This document shows positions 46,250 through 53,670 of a stretch of DNA of 64,000 nucleotides, piece after piece. Within the stretch, counting starts at the first letter, position 1, and each line of letters opens with the position of its first letter. The notes beneath the pieces are model-generated. The model was given only the letters and a program-made list of their open reading frames with translations. It had not been told where the DNA came from and ran no database searches. The stretch spans positions 4,300,722 to 4,364,721 of the forward strand of contig OY282381.1 in the NCBI GenBank assembly GCA_958295915.1, read 5' to 3'. Source of the DNA: an uncultured Caldilineaceae bacterium. Lineage in GTDB: Bacteria; Chloroflexota; Anaerolineae; Caldilineales; Caldilineaceae. The position numbers and the translations under genes were made by a program.

Positions 46250-46800
46250 TCAGGAGGGATCTCGTCGCGCGCGCCGTCTGTCTGGCGTCAGCGCCGCCAG
46301 CAGCGACGAAAGGGCGGCTATGCTCGCCTGCAGGGCGACGGTAAAACGCGGGCCGACCGGCTCGCCCAATGAGCCGGTCAAGAGCTCTGCGGGCAAGCCG
46401 ATCCCTTGCCTGAGGGCAACGCCGCTCATGGCCCGTCCGCGCATCGCATTGCTGGCCGTCGTCAGCAGAATCACATTGCGCATTGTGTGAAAGCCGGCCT
46501 GGCCTATGCCCGCCACAAAGAGCGGCAAGATGGACAGAGAAAACAGCGGCGAGACCGCAAAAGTCGCCCAGGCAAGGCGCTGGAGCAGCGCGCCGAGTGC
46601 GAAGGCTGCCACGGTCATCCGCCAGACGCGCCGTCCCCCTGTACTCAGCCGTCCCCCTGTAAACAGTAGAAAGAGCGCGTCACAGGAGCCGAGGAAAACT
46701 GCCTGGCTCAGAATCAGCGTAGCGCGCCATCCGAGCCGGTCATCGATGATGCCAGCGAAGCCGCCGCCGGAGAGCTGCGCGGCCCGCCGCCAGCGCCGAG
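46250..46800 (-). pseudogene. C-terminal remnant of an MFS transporter
   Basis: One minus-strand frame reads through as QLSGGGFAGIIDDRLGWRAT, LILSQAVFLGSCDALFLLF, ATFAVSPLFSLSILPLFVAG and ASNAMRGRAMSGVALRQGIG, typical of the second half of a major facilitator protein. There is no plausible start codon or first half: at about 46800 it abuts the end of the ThuA gene. It is a truncated relic. Confidence 0.65.
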
Positions 46801-46825
46801 TCGATCATATCCAGCTGTTGGTGAA

Positions 46826-47482
46826 TCAGTCGGCTGCTCCGTTGGCAGCCCAGCGTACCCCCTGCCGCAGCATCTGCCGCATGGCCGGTCGTTTGAATGT
46901 GTCGGATGTGTGGCCGAGCGTTGTATAGAAGACTCGTCCTCGATCGTACGCTTTCACCCAGGCCATGGGATGCGCTTTTTCGTGCCACTGGGCGCTGGCC
47001 AGGATGTGGATCGCAGGGTCATAGGCGGTCATGTAGATCTCATCCTCGACCTCAAAATCTTCGATGCCCTGCATAATCGGGTGGGCGCTGTCCTCCACAT
47101 TGACAGTAAATGTCAGTCCTGGCGGATGCCAGTTGGCGTGGCCGCCGATCAGGTCGACGGCCCGTCCGCCAATCCACCAGGCGGTTCCGTGGACGCCAAC
47201 CAGCCCTTTGCCTCCAGCCACAAATTGCAACAGCCCTTCCTCCTGATCCGCTGTCAGGTCCGAGTGATGGGTCGCTGAGCCGTCGGCATGGCGCTCTGTA
47301 CGGGTGAAACCGGTGCCGAAAACGCAGACGTCCTGCTCAGACAGGCTGGCCGCTGTGAGGATATCCTTGTCGTCGGTAAGGGTAATGTTCATCCGCGGGT
47401 CGTCACCGAGGAACGCGCCGATAACGGCAGCGCTCTCGGCGAATCCGTGATTGGAACCGGACAAGACGAGGACGTTGGTCAT
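46826..47482 (-). CDS. ThuA-like (glutamine amidotransferase-fold) protein
   Basis: 218 residues. VLVLSGSNHGFAESAAVIGAFL, GGKGLVGVHGTAWW, LIGGHANWHPPG, DEIYMTAYDP and PMAWVKAYDRGRVFYTTLGHT are the ThuA domain pattern. The family lies in trehalose/sugar catabolic clusters and probably acts on sugars; the class I amidotransferase cysteine is absent. Start at 47482 (MTNVLVLSG) with AGAAAGG upstream. Divergent from the DapA-like gene. Confidence 0.88.
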   Translation of the reverse strand: MTNVLVLSGSNHGFAESAAVIGAFLGDDPRMNITLTDDKDILTAASLSEQDVCVFGTGFTRTERHADGSATHHSDLTADQEEGLLQFVAGGKGLVGVHGTAWWIGGRAVDLIGGHANWHPPGLTFTVNVEDSAHPIMQGIEDFEVEDEIYMTAYDPAIHILASAQWHEKAHPMAWVKAYDRGRVFYTTLGHTSDTFKRPAMRQMLRQGVRWAANGAAD

Positions 47483-47786
47483 GAGTTTGCCTTTCTCTTG
47501 TTGTGCCGAACGGCGGCATCCTCGTATCGTCAAGGACGTTCCGACCGTCCGAGTGATGATAGTTTGATTGCCCAGCATCTTCGAGTCTGGTTTCTCCCGC
47601 GCTCATGCGCCGGGCATTCAAAAATGGGGCTTACGCAATCATAGCATACGCCGGGCAGAGATTCAATGCGCTTGCGCTTTTCGCGCTTTGGCGGCAAGAT
47701 GTTCTGATGAACCATCTTGGGATCGCGGGCATCTCGCCCGCCTTGACAACATGCTGGGGAAACCACCGTTTTGGAGAAGAAGACAG
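47483..47786. other. 304-bp divergent intergenic region
   Basis: Separates ThuA (minus) from the DapA-like gene (plus). It contains a promoter candidate for ThuA and a GCGGGC...GCCCGC palindrome of family I near 47726-47743. No gene is seen. Confidence 0.5.
47638..47666 (-). promoter_or_regulatory. Candidate promoter for the ThuA gene
   Basis: Minus strand: TTGAAT (47666-47661), 17 bp, TATGAT (47643-47638). The 5' leader would be about 150 bases. Confidence 0.45.
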
Positions 47787-48698
47787 ATGCAGAGCAACCC
47801 TATGCGCGGCGTGTATCCGATATTGGTCACGCCCTTTGATGAAGATTCGCGGATCGATGAGGAAAGCCTGCGCCGCCTGATCGAGTTCAATCTCGCTGCC
47901 GGGGTCCACGGGCTGGGGGTTGCCCTGGGCAGCGAGGTCTTCAAACTCTCGGAGGCCGAACGCGCGCAGGTGACCCGCGTCGTCGTCGAGCAGGTGGCCG
48001 GGCGGACGCCGGTCGTCATCAACACCGGCGCGCCGGGCACAGACCTGGCGCTGCAGTACAGCCGCATGGCCCAGGAAAACGGCGCCGACGCGCTGATGGT
48101 GCTGCCGCCGTCGTTCATACCCGTCGGCCCGGACGAAGTGCTGGCCTATTACCGCGCAATTTCTGAGGCGACGCCCCTGCCGATATTCATTCAGGACGTA
48201 TCTGCCTCGCCAATCGCCCCTGGCCTGGCGCGACGGCTGGCGCAGGAATGCGAATGGGTACAGTATATCAAGGTGGAGAGCCTGCCGGTGGTGGAAAAGG
48301 TGGCGGCGATGGCCGCGGCGGCCGAGGATCAGCTAACCATCTTCGGTGGCGCGGGGGGCAACTATTTCATCGAAGAGATGCGGCGCGGGTCCGTCGGCAC
48401 AATGCCATTTTGCACCCAGCCGGAAGCCTTTGTAGACATCTGGAATCGGGTGCAGGCCGGAGACGAAGCCGGCGCCTGGGAGACCTTCAACCGCTATCTG
48501 CTGCCGGTGAGCCGCATCGCCGCCCAGGGCACAGGCCTGTTCTACGCCGTCCACAAGGAGATTTTGCGCCGCCGGGGCATACTCCGCACCGCAACGGTGC
48601 GCGCGCCGGCCCCGCCCCTGGACCCTATCACCCGGGCCGAACTGACCGCGCTGATCGACAAACTGTATCCGCAGCCCGCAGCCGCTTCCGCAGTCTGA
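47787..48698 (+). CDS. Dihydrodipicolinate synthase (DapA)/N-acetylneuraminate lyase superfamily protein
   Basis: 303 residues, the usual length. Opens MRGVYPILVTPFDEDSRID. The Schiff-base lysine is K162 in VQYIKVES. The tyrosines expected after the PP motif (here PPSFIPVG) and in the LYN position (here FIQDVS) are missing, so it is unlikely to be a true DapA and may be an aldolase or dehydratase of a sugar acid. GGAG lies upstream of the ATG at 47787. It is followed by a mandelate racemase-family gene 57 bp later, a usual pairing of sugar-acid dehydratase with a lyase/aldolase. Confidence 0.88.
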   Translation: MQSNPMRGVYPILVTPFDEDSRIDEESLRRLIEFNLAAGVHGLGVALGSEVFKLSEAERAQVTRVVVEQVAGRTPVVINTGAPGTDLALQYSRMAQENGADALMVLPPSFIPVGPDEVLAYYRAISEATPLPIFIQDVSASPIAPGLARRLAQECEWVQYIKVESLPVVEKVAAMAAAAEDQLTIFGGAGGNYFIEEMRRGSVGTMPFCTQPEAFVDIWNRVQAGDEAGAWETFNRYLLPVSRIAAQGTGLFYAVHKEILRRRGILRTATVRAPAPPLDPITRAELTALIDKLYPQPAAASAV

Positions 48699-48755
48699 TC
48701 ACCGCATTTCGTATAGCCAATATGTACCAATATGTAACAGAAACTGGAGAACCCT

Positions 48756-49910
48756 ATGCAAATCGTTGATATTCAGGTGATCCCTTTCCGCGTGCCCCGT
48801 CAACAGTTCCACCAGGGCCGATTCTTGTCAGGAAGGGATATGGTGCAGACCCTGACAAAAATCATCACCGACGAGGGCGCGGAGGGCTATTACTTCGGCG
48901 GCCACGGCCACGGAGACGCCGACGGGCTGTTGCCGGACGACCGCGCCGTGCTGGAAGGACGGATCAAAGCTCTTGTCGTCGGTCAGGACCCATACGATCG
49001 GGAGCGCTTCTGGCATTGGCTGTGGGTAGCCAATCTGCCGGAAAATCTCCTCAGCGTGCTGGATATGGCCCTATGGGACCTGCAGGCCAGAGCGCTCAAT
49101 CTGCCCCTGTACAAGCTTCTGGGCGGCTGCCGGGACAAAGTCAAAGCCTATGCCAGCACCTTCCCCAACATGGGCTCCGTCGAAGAGTACGCCGCCCACG
49201 CGCTGGCCTGCAAAGAGGAAGGCTATACCCACTACAAAATCCATCCCTATTACTTCTGGGACCCGGTGACGCGACAGCCGGACCCAGGCCGTCCCTCCCA
49301 TATCGACCAGGATATCGAAGTCTGCCGGGCCGTGCGGGATGCGGTCGGCGATGATATGATGCTCAGCTACGACCCTTGGGGCACCTATCGTACCTATGAG
49401 GAGGCCTTCAAAGTGGGGCGGGTGCTGGAGGAACTCGACTTCTACTGGTATGAACACCCGATGAACGAATATCGGGTCCAGGCCTACATCAAACTCTGCC
49501 GCGAATTGGACATCCCGATCCTGTCACCGGAAATCGCTGCCGGCAGCTTCTACACACGCGCCGATTGGATTCTGCGGGGCGCTTCCGATATGACGCGCAT
49601 CGACGTGCTGCGCGGCGGCGTCACCGGCGTCAGAAAGATGGTCGCGGTAGCCGAGGCCTTCGGCGTCAAATGCGAGATCCACATGAGCGGTTTCGCCAAT
49701 CTGCAGCTTCTCGGCGCCGCCAGCGAAGACGTGTGCGAATACTACGAGCGCGGCCTGCTCGCGCCGGGCGTGGACTGCAATACGCCTCCGCCCTATCTGG
49801 AGGCGATCGGCGATCGCATGGATGCCGAAGGCTATGTCCATCTCCCCCAAGAGCCGGGCATGGGATATCGAATCGTGTGGGAGTATATCGAGGAGAATCG
49901 TATCCCCTAG
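48756..49910 (+). CDS. Mandelate racemase/muconate lactonizing enzyme family protein (enolase superfamily, probable sugar-acid dehydratase)
   Basis: 384 residues. The barrel has YKIHPYYFWDP (a K-x-H version of the second-strand base), metal-ligand positions in LSYDPWG, YWYEHPMNE and SPEIAAG, and H in CEIHMSGFANLQLLGA as the other base. The N-terminal capping domain ends SVLDMALWDLQARALNLPLYKLLGG. Such proteins abstract the proton alpha to a carboxylate and often dehydrate sugar acids. With the DapA-like gene upstream it probably forms a two-step sugar-acid degradation route. Substrate not known. Confidence 0.92.
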   Translation: MQIVDIQVIPFRVPRQQFHQGRFLSGRDMVQTLTKIITDEGAEGYYFGGHGHGDADGLLPDDRAVLEGRIKALVVGQDPYDRERFWHWLWVANLPENLLSVLDMALWDLQARALNLPLYKLLGGCRDKVKAYASTFPNMGSVEEYAAHALACKEEGYTHYKIHPYYFWDPVTRQPDPGRPSHIDQDIEVCRAVRDAVGDDMMLSYDPWGTYRTYEEAFKVGRVLEELDFYWYEHPMNEYRVQAYIKLCRELDIPILSPEIAAGSFYTRADWILRGASDMTRIDVLRGGVTGVRKMVAVAEAFGVKCEIHMSGFANLQLLGAASEDVCEYYERGLLAPGVDCNTPPPYLEAIGDRMDAEGYVHLPQEPGMGYRIVWEYIEENRIP

Positions 49911-49935
49911 GAGGCGCTCCGCCCACAGTCGTCGC

Positions 49936-50961
49936 TCAAAACGCAACCCCGAGTTTAATGTTCTCGGCCGGCGCAGTTGCGATCTTGGGATAGGCTTCCA
50001 GCAGATCATCAAAGGGGACAACCGGCTGCACCACCGGCTCCGATTTCAGGCTGCCGTCGCACAGGAGCCGCCACGCCACCGAAAACAGCCGCGACTCGTC
50101 CCAGTTGGGATATTCCGGGTTCGGCTCGCTGCAGGCCCGCGAAAAGACGATCGTCGGCCGGTTGAAGTGAGCCTCTGCGCCCAAGTCGAGGCCTGCCGGA
50201 TAGCTGCCTGGCCACGCGCCGGCCACGACTGTGCCCAAATAGGCTACGCCTCGCAGGGCCGCTTGCAGGGCGCTGAAATGGCCGCTATAGTCTACGCACA
50301 CATCCGCGCCCCGATTGCCTGTCTCCTGTTTAATCTTCAACCCGGCGTCGCAGGCAGTCGGATCCAAGACCAGGTCCGCGCCGCATTCCCGCGCCACATC
50401 CCGCCGCAGTTCGATGGGATCCACGGCGATGACCGGAGACGCGCCGGCCAGCTTGGCAAACTGCACAACAAACAGACCGATGGCGCCCATCCCGAAAACC
50501 GCCACCGCGTCGCCGATGCGGATGTGACCGTCCCGCACCGCGCCCAGAGCGAAATCCGCCGGATCCAGACATACGGCTGCCTGCCAGGGAACGCCATCGG
50601 GAAGTTTGCGCACCCGCTCTGCCGACCAAACGTGCTCCTCGCGCAACGACCCGTGGGCAAAGACCCACTCGCCGATCTGAATATCCTGCACGTCTGCCCC
50701 GATCTCTATCACATTGCCCACGCACATGTTGCCCAGCCCGGCCGGATACCTGACCATCTGCTTGTCCTGGGTAAATACGCGCATCTCGGCGTCGTAGCCG
50801 CCGCGGGCGCCGGCATAGCCCTGAAACAGCGCCATCTCCGACCCATGTTTGGCCGCGCCGAAACGACTCAGCGCCCGCACCTGATCGGCTGCAAGCGGCT
50901 GGCTTTCATATGCGCGGAAGGCAACTTTTTGCTGAGCCGGCGCGATCAGTTCTCTTGGCAT
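49936..50961 (-). CDS. Medium-chain dehydrogenase/reductase (zinc-type alcohol dehydrogenase superfamily)
   Basis: 341 residues. Rossmann motif GDAVAVFGMGAIGLFVVQFAKLAGA and DPIELRRDVARECGADLVLD for NAD(P). The N-terminal catalytic domain lacks the usual Cys and GHE zinc ligands (it begins KVAFRAYESQPLAADQV, then SRFGAAKHGSEMALF), as in the bacteriochlorophyllide and sorbitol-like outgroups. Convergent with the enolase-superfamily gene, 25 bp apart. May oxidise a polyol or sugar in the same pathway. Confidence 0.87.
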   Translation of the reverse strand: MPRELIAPAQQKVAFRAYESQPLAADQVRALSRFGAAKHGSEMALFQGYAGARGGYDAEMRVFTQDKQMVRYPAGLGNMCVGNVIEIGADVQDIQIGEWVFAHGSLREEHVWSAERVRKLPDGVPWQAAVCLDPADFALGAVRDGHIRIGDAVAVFGMGAIGLFVVQFAKLAGASPVIAVDPIELRRDVARECGADLVLDPTACDAGLKIKQETGNRGADVCVDYSGHFSALQAALRGVAYLGTVVAGAWPGSYPAGLDLGAEAHFNRPTIVFSRACSEPNPEYPNWDESRLFSVAWRLLCDGSLKSEPVVQPVVPFDDLLEAYPKIATAPAENIKLGVAF

Positions 50962-51146
50962 TATTCTTCCTTATTCTTCCTTCAAGCGGCATGGTAATGA
51001 ATTCAAGTCTATGAAGATTGTGCCATCTGCCGCCTAAAATTACAAATGAGGGATTGGAATCGGCCCTCGCCGCAATTGTCCTGCCCGATCCTCTGTGCTA
51101 TGCTGACCCTGATTCCCTACCCACTCACCCACCACCGCGCCCGCCT

Positions 51147-52133
51147 ATGCCTCTCTGGTTGACCCGCAATGATGTGGAAAGACTGTTGGATATGCCCACA
51201 GCCATCGACGCGGTCGCCGATGCCTTCCGCCTGCTCTACACAGGGCAGACAGAACTGCCCCTGCGCGCAAACATACCAGTAGCTCCCCACGTAGGCAGTC
51301 TGATGGCGATGCCCGCCTACGTGGGAGGAGACATCGACGCATTGGGCGTCAAACTCATTACCTTTTTCGGCGCAAACCCAGCGCAGCGCGGCCTGCCCGC
51401 GATTCAAGGGAATTTCGTGCTATTCGATGCAAAGACCGGACAGTTGCAGGCGGTCATGGAGGCCGGCCTGATGACCGCCATGCGCACCGGCGCGGCCGGC
51501 GGGGTGGCGGCCCGCTATCTCGCCCGCGAAGACGCCCGCACCCTGACGATCTTCGGCAGCGGCGTTCAGGCCCCCTACCAAGTGGAGGCTGTTCTGTGTG
51601 AACGCGCCATCGAACGGGTGTTTGTTCTCTCCCGCACACCCGCGCATGCAGCGTCATTGGCCGCCCTTCTCAGGCAGCGCTTCAGCGTGCCTGCCCAAGC
51701 CACTATCGACACAAAAAAAGCCGTGCAGGAAGCCGATATTCTCATTACCGCCACCAGCGCGCATGCTCCCCTCTTCGACGGCTCGCTTCTGCGACCCGGC
51801 GTTCACATTACGGGCATTGGCTCCCATCTGCCCAACGCCTGTGAAGTGGATGCCAGGACGGTGCGCCGCGCCAAAGTCGTCACCGACCAGACGCGCGCCT
51901 GCCTGTCTGAAGCGGGTGACCTGATCCAGCCCATCAAAGCCGGCCTGTTCGACCCCAGCCACATCCACGCCGAGATCGGCGCAATTATCGCCGGCGACCG
52001 GCCCGGCCGCGCCGATCCAGCCGAGATCACCTTCTTCAAATCCGTTGGCCTGGCGGCCCAGGACGTGGCCGTTGCCCGGGTGATCTACCGTAAGGCGCTG
52101 ACCCAGGGCGTCGGCATCCAGTTCGGCGAATGA
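51147..52133 (+). CDS. Ornithine cyclodeaminase/mu-crystallin family protein
   Basis: 328 residues. LTRNDVERLLDMPTAIDAVADAF, MEAGLMTAMRTGAAGGVAARYLAR (Arg and catalytic region), IFGSGVQAPYQVEAV (NAD(P) binding) and GIGSHLPNACEVD are family signatures. The general acid Asp of true ornithine cyclodeaminases (in the D-A-x-x-I-T context) is not evident, so it is more likely an imine reductase or amino acid dehydrogenase. Start at 51147 (MPLWLTRND) chosen because the frame upstream to 51018 is proline-rich and unlike the family. Confidence 0.88.
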   Translation: MPLWLTRNDVERLLDMPTAIDAVADAFRLLYTGQTELPLRANIPVAPHVGSLMAMPAYVGGDIDALGVKLITFFGANPAQRGLPAIQGNFVLFDAKTGQLQAVMEAGLMTAMRTGAAGGVAARYLAREDARTLTIFGSGVQAPYQVEAVLCERAIERVFVLSRTPAHAASLAALLRQRFSVPAQATIDTKKAVQEADILITATSAHAPLFDGSLLRPGVHITGIGSHLPNACEVDARTVRRAKVVTDQTRACLSEAGDLIQPIKAGLFDPSHIHAEIGAIIAGDRPGRADPAEITFFKSVGLAAQDVAVARVIYRKALTQGVGIQFGE

Positions 52134-52236
52134 CAGGGTAGATGGCCGCAACACTGATGGCCCGCAACACTGATGGGTGCAGACCGGCGACCGAGTGCCT
52201 GGGACGCCAGCGATTTCAAATGGATTGCTGGCTGTC

Positions 52237-53454
52237 ATGAAAGTCGTTGGACTGCTGAGCGGCACTTCCGCCGACGCAATCGACGCGGTCGTGGCCGAGA
52301 TCACAGCCGCATCTGCCCGTCCGCAGATGCGGCAGCTTGCGTTCCAGAGCATAGCCTGGCTACCGCAAGAGCGGACGCTCATCGAAACCCTGATCGCCAA
52401 TCAGGGCGATACCCGCGCCTTGAGTCGGGCCGGATTCCTGTTGGGACAGCGCTTCGCCCAGGCTGCGCTGCGCGTTATCGCCGAGGCCGGCCTGACGCCA
52501 GCGGACGTGGATCTCATCGGTTCCCATGGACAGACAGTATGGCACGAAGTGGCGCAGGACGGTTCGGTGCAATCCACTTTGCAGATCGGCGAAGCGGCCA
52601 TCATTGCCGAGAGAACCGGCATCACGACCGTCGCCGATTTCCGCGTAGCGGATGTGGCGGCCGGCGGTCAGGGCGCGCCGCTCATCCCCATATTTGACCA
52701 GCTGTTCCTGCGCCCCGGACCGGAATCTGCCGGCTGCCGGGCGGTGCAGAATATCGGCGGCATCGGCAACGTCACATTTCTGCCGCCTATGGGATCAGCC
52801 ACGCCGCCGCTGGCCTTCGACACCGGGCCGGGCAATGCGCTGATCGATTGGGCCGCGGCCCAGGCGACAGATGGCGCGCTGGCCTTTGACGTGGATGGCA
52901 GGTTGGCGGCTCAAGGCCGATGTGAAGACGAACTGGTAGAGCGCTGGCTGTCCCACCCCTACTTCCAGCAGAGCCCCCCCAAATCCACCGGACGAGAGAG
53001 ATACAGCCATGCCTTTGCAGAGCGCCGCCGCAAAGAGGCGGATGCGGCCGGGCTGTCAGCGTTGGATTTTGTGGCCACAGTGACGGAACTGACCGCGGCG
53101 TCGATTGCCGACAGTTACCGCCGCTTCGCGCCCCTGGCCGTGTCAGAGTTGATCGTCTGCGGCGGCGGCGCGCGCAACCCGGCGCTGCTGTCCCGTATTC
53201 AGGAGCAGGTGGGCCAGCGCTGCGGATGGCAGGTTCCCGTTGTGCGCTATGGAGACGTGCAGGAAGTTCCCGGAGATGAAGACTCGAAAGAGGCCCTCTG
53301 CTTTGCCCTCCTGGCTTGGCTGTCCATACAGGGCGAAGCTGGCAATGTGCCGGCCTGCACCGGCGCGGATGGGCTGCGGGCGCTAGGCAAAATCACCCCA
53401 GGGCGCAACTTCCCGGGAATGCGGGCGTCGCGCCCGTATCGCCCGCATATGTAG
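52237..53454 (+). CDS. anmK: Anhydro-N-acetylmuramic acid kinase AnmK
   Basis: 405 residues. Opens GLLSGTSADAIDAVV (phosphate loop), then GSHGQTVWHE, TVADFRVADVAAGGQGAPL, QNIGGIGNVTFLP and FDTGPGN, all AnmK motifs; the C-terminal DSKEALCFALLAWL and ITPG follow. It phosphorylates anhydro-MurNAc in cell-wall recycling. Start at 52237 (MKVVGLLSG) fits the family. The last residues (RASRPYRPHM) and stop are encoded by a family I palindrome at 53419-53448. MurQ, the usual next enzyme, is not in the window. Confidence 0.95.
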   Translation: MKVVGLLSGTSADAIDAVVAEITAASARPQMRQLAFQSIAWLPQERTLIETLIANQGDTRALSRAGFLLGQRFAQAALRVIAEAGLTPADVDLIGSHGQTVWHEVAQDGSVQSTLQIGEAAIIAERTGITTVADFRVADVAAGGQGAPLIPIFDQLFLRPGPESAGCRAVQNIGGIGNVTFLPPMGSATPPLAFDTGPGNALIDWAAAQATDGALAFDVDGRLAAQGRCEDELVERWLSHPYFQQSPPKSTGRERYSHAFAERRRKEADAAGLSALDFVATVTELTAASIADSYRRFAPLAVSELIVCGGGARNPALLSRIQEQVGQRCGWQVPVVRYGDVQEVPGDEDSKEALCFALLAWLSIQGEAGNVPACTGADGLRALGKITPGRNFPGMRASRPYRPHM

Positions 53455-53510
53455 GGCGCGACGCCGCGGTGCGCTCAGCCCGAACACAAGGGTCGCCCTA
53501 CCGCTCCTGA
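53419..53510. repeat. Palindromic repeats at the anmK 3' end (families I and H)
   Basis: Perfect arms ATGCGGGCG (53419-53427) and CGCCCGCAT (53440-53448), then TAGGGCGCGACG...GGGTCGCCCTA, a second palindrome. The first covers the end of anmK. Confidence 0.75.
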
Positions 53511-53559
53511 TGCATCCGAAATCTGACCCGCTTGTCAAATCTGGCGTGTGGAGGCGTAT

Positions 53560-53605
53560 CATCCCGTCTATCCATCCATCCTGAAAATCCTGATCAGACA
53601 ATCTG
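53560..53605. repeat. Family D-like repeat fragment
   Basis: CATCCTGAAAATCCTGATCAGACAA resembles one arm of the element at 43229-43326. The 216-bp gap before priA holds only this and the preceding repeats. Confidence 0.5.
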
Positions 53606-53670
53606 TTCCTCGACCCGCGCTGCGTGAAACCGCGCCAGCGCATCGAACCCCATATCGAATCCTATACTGT

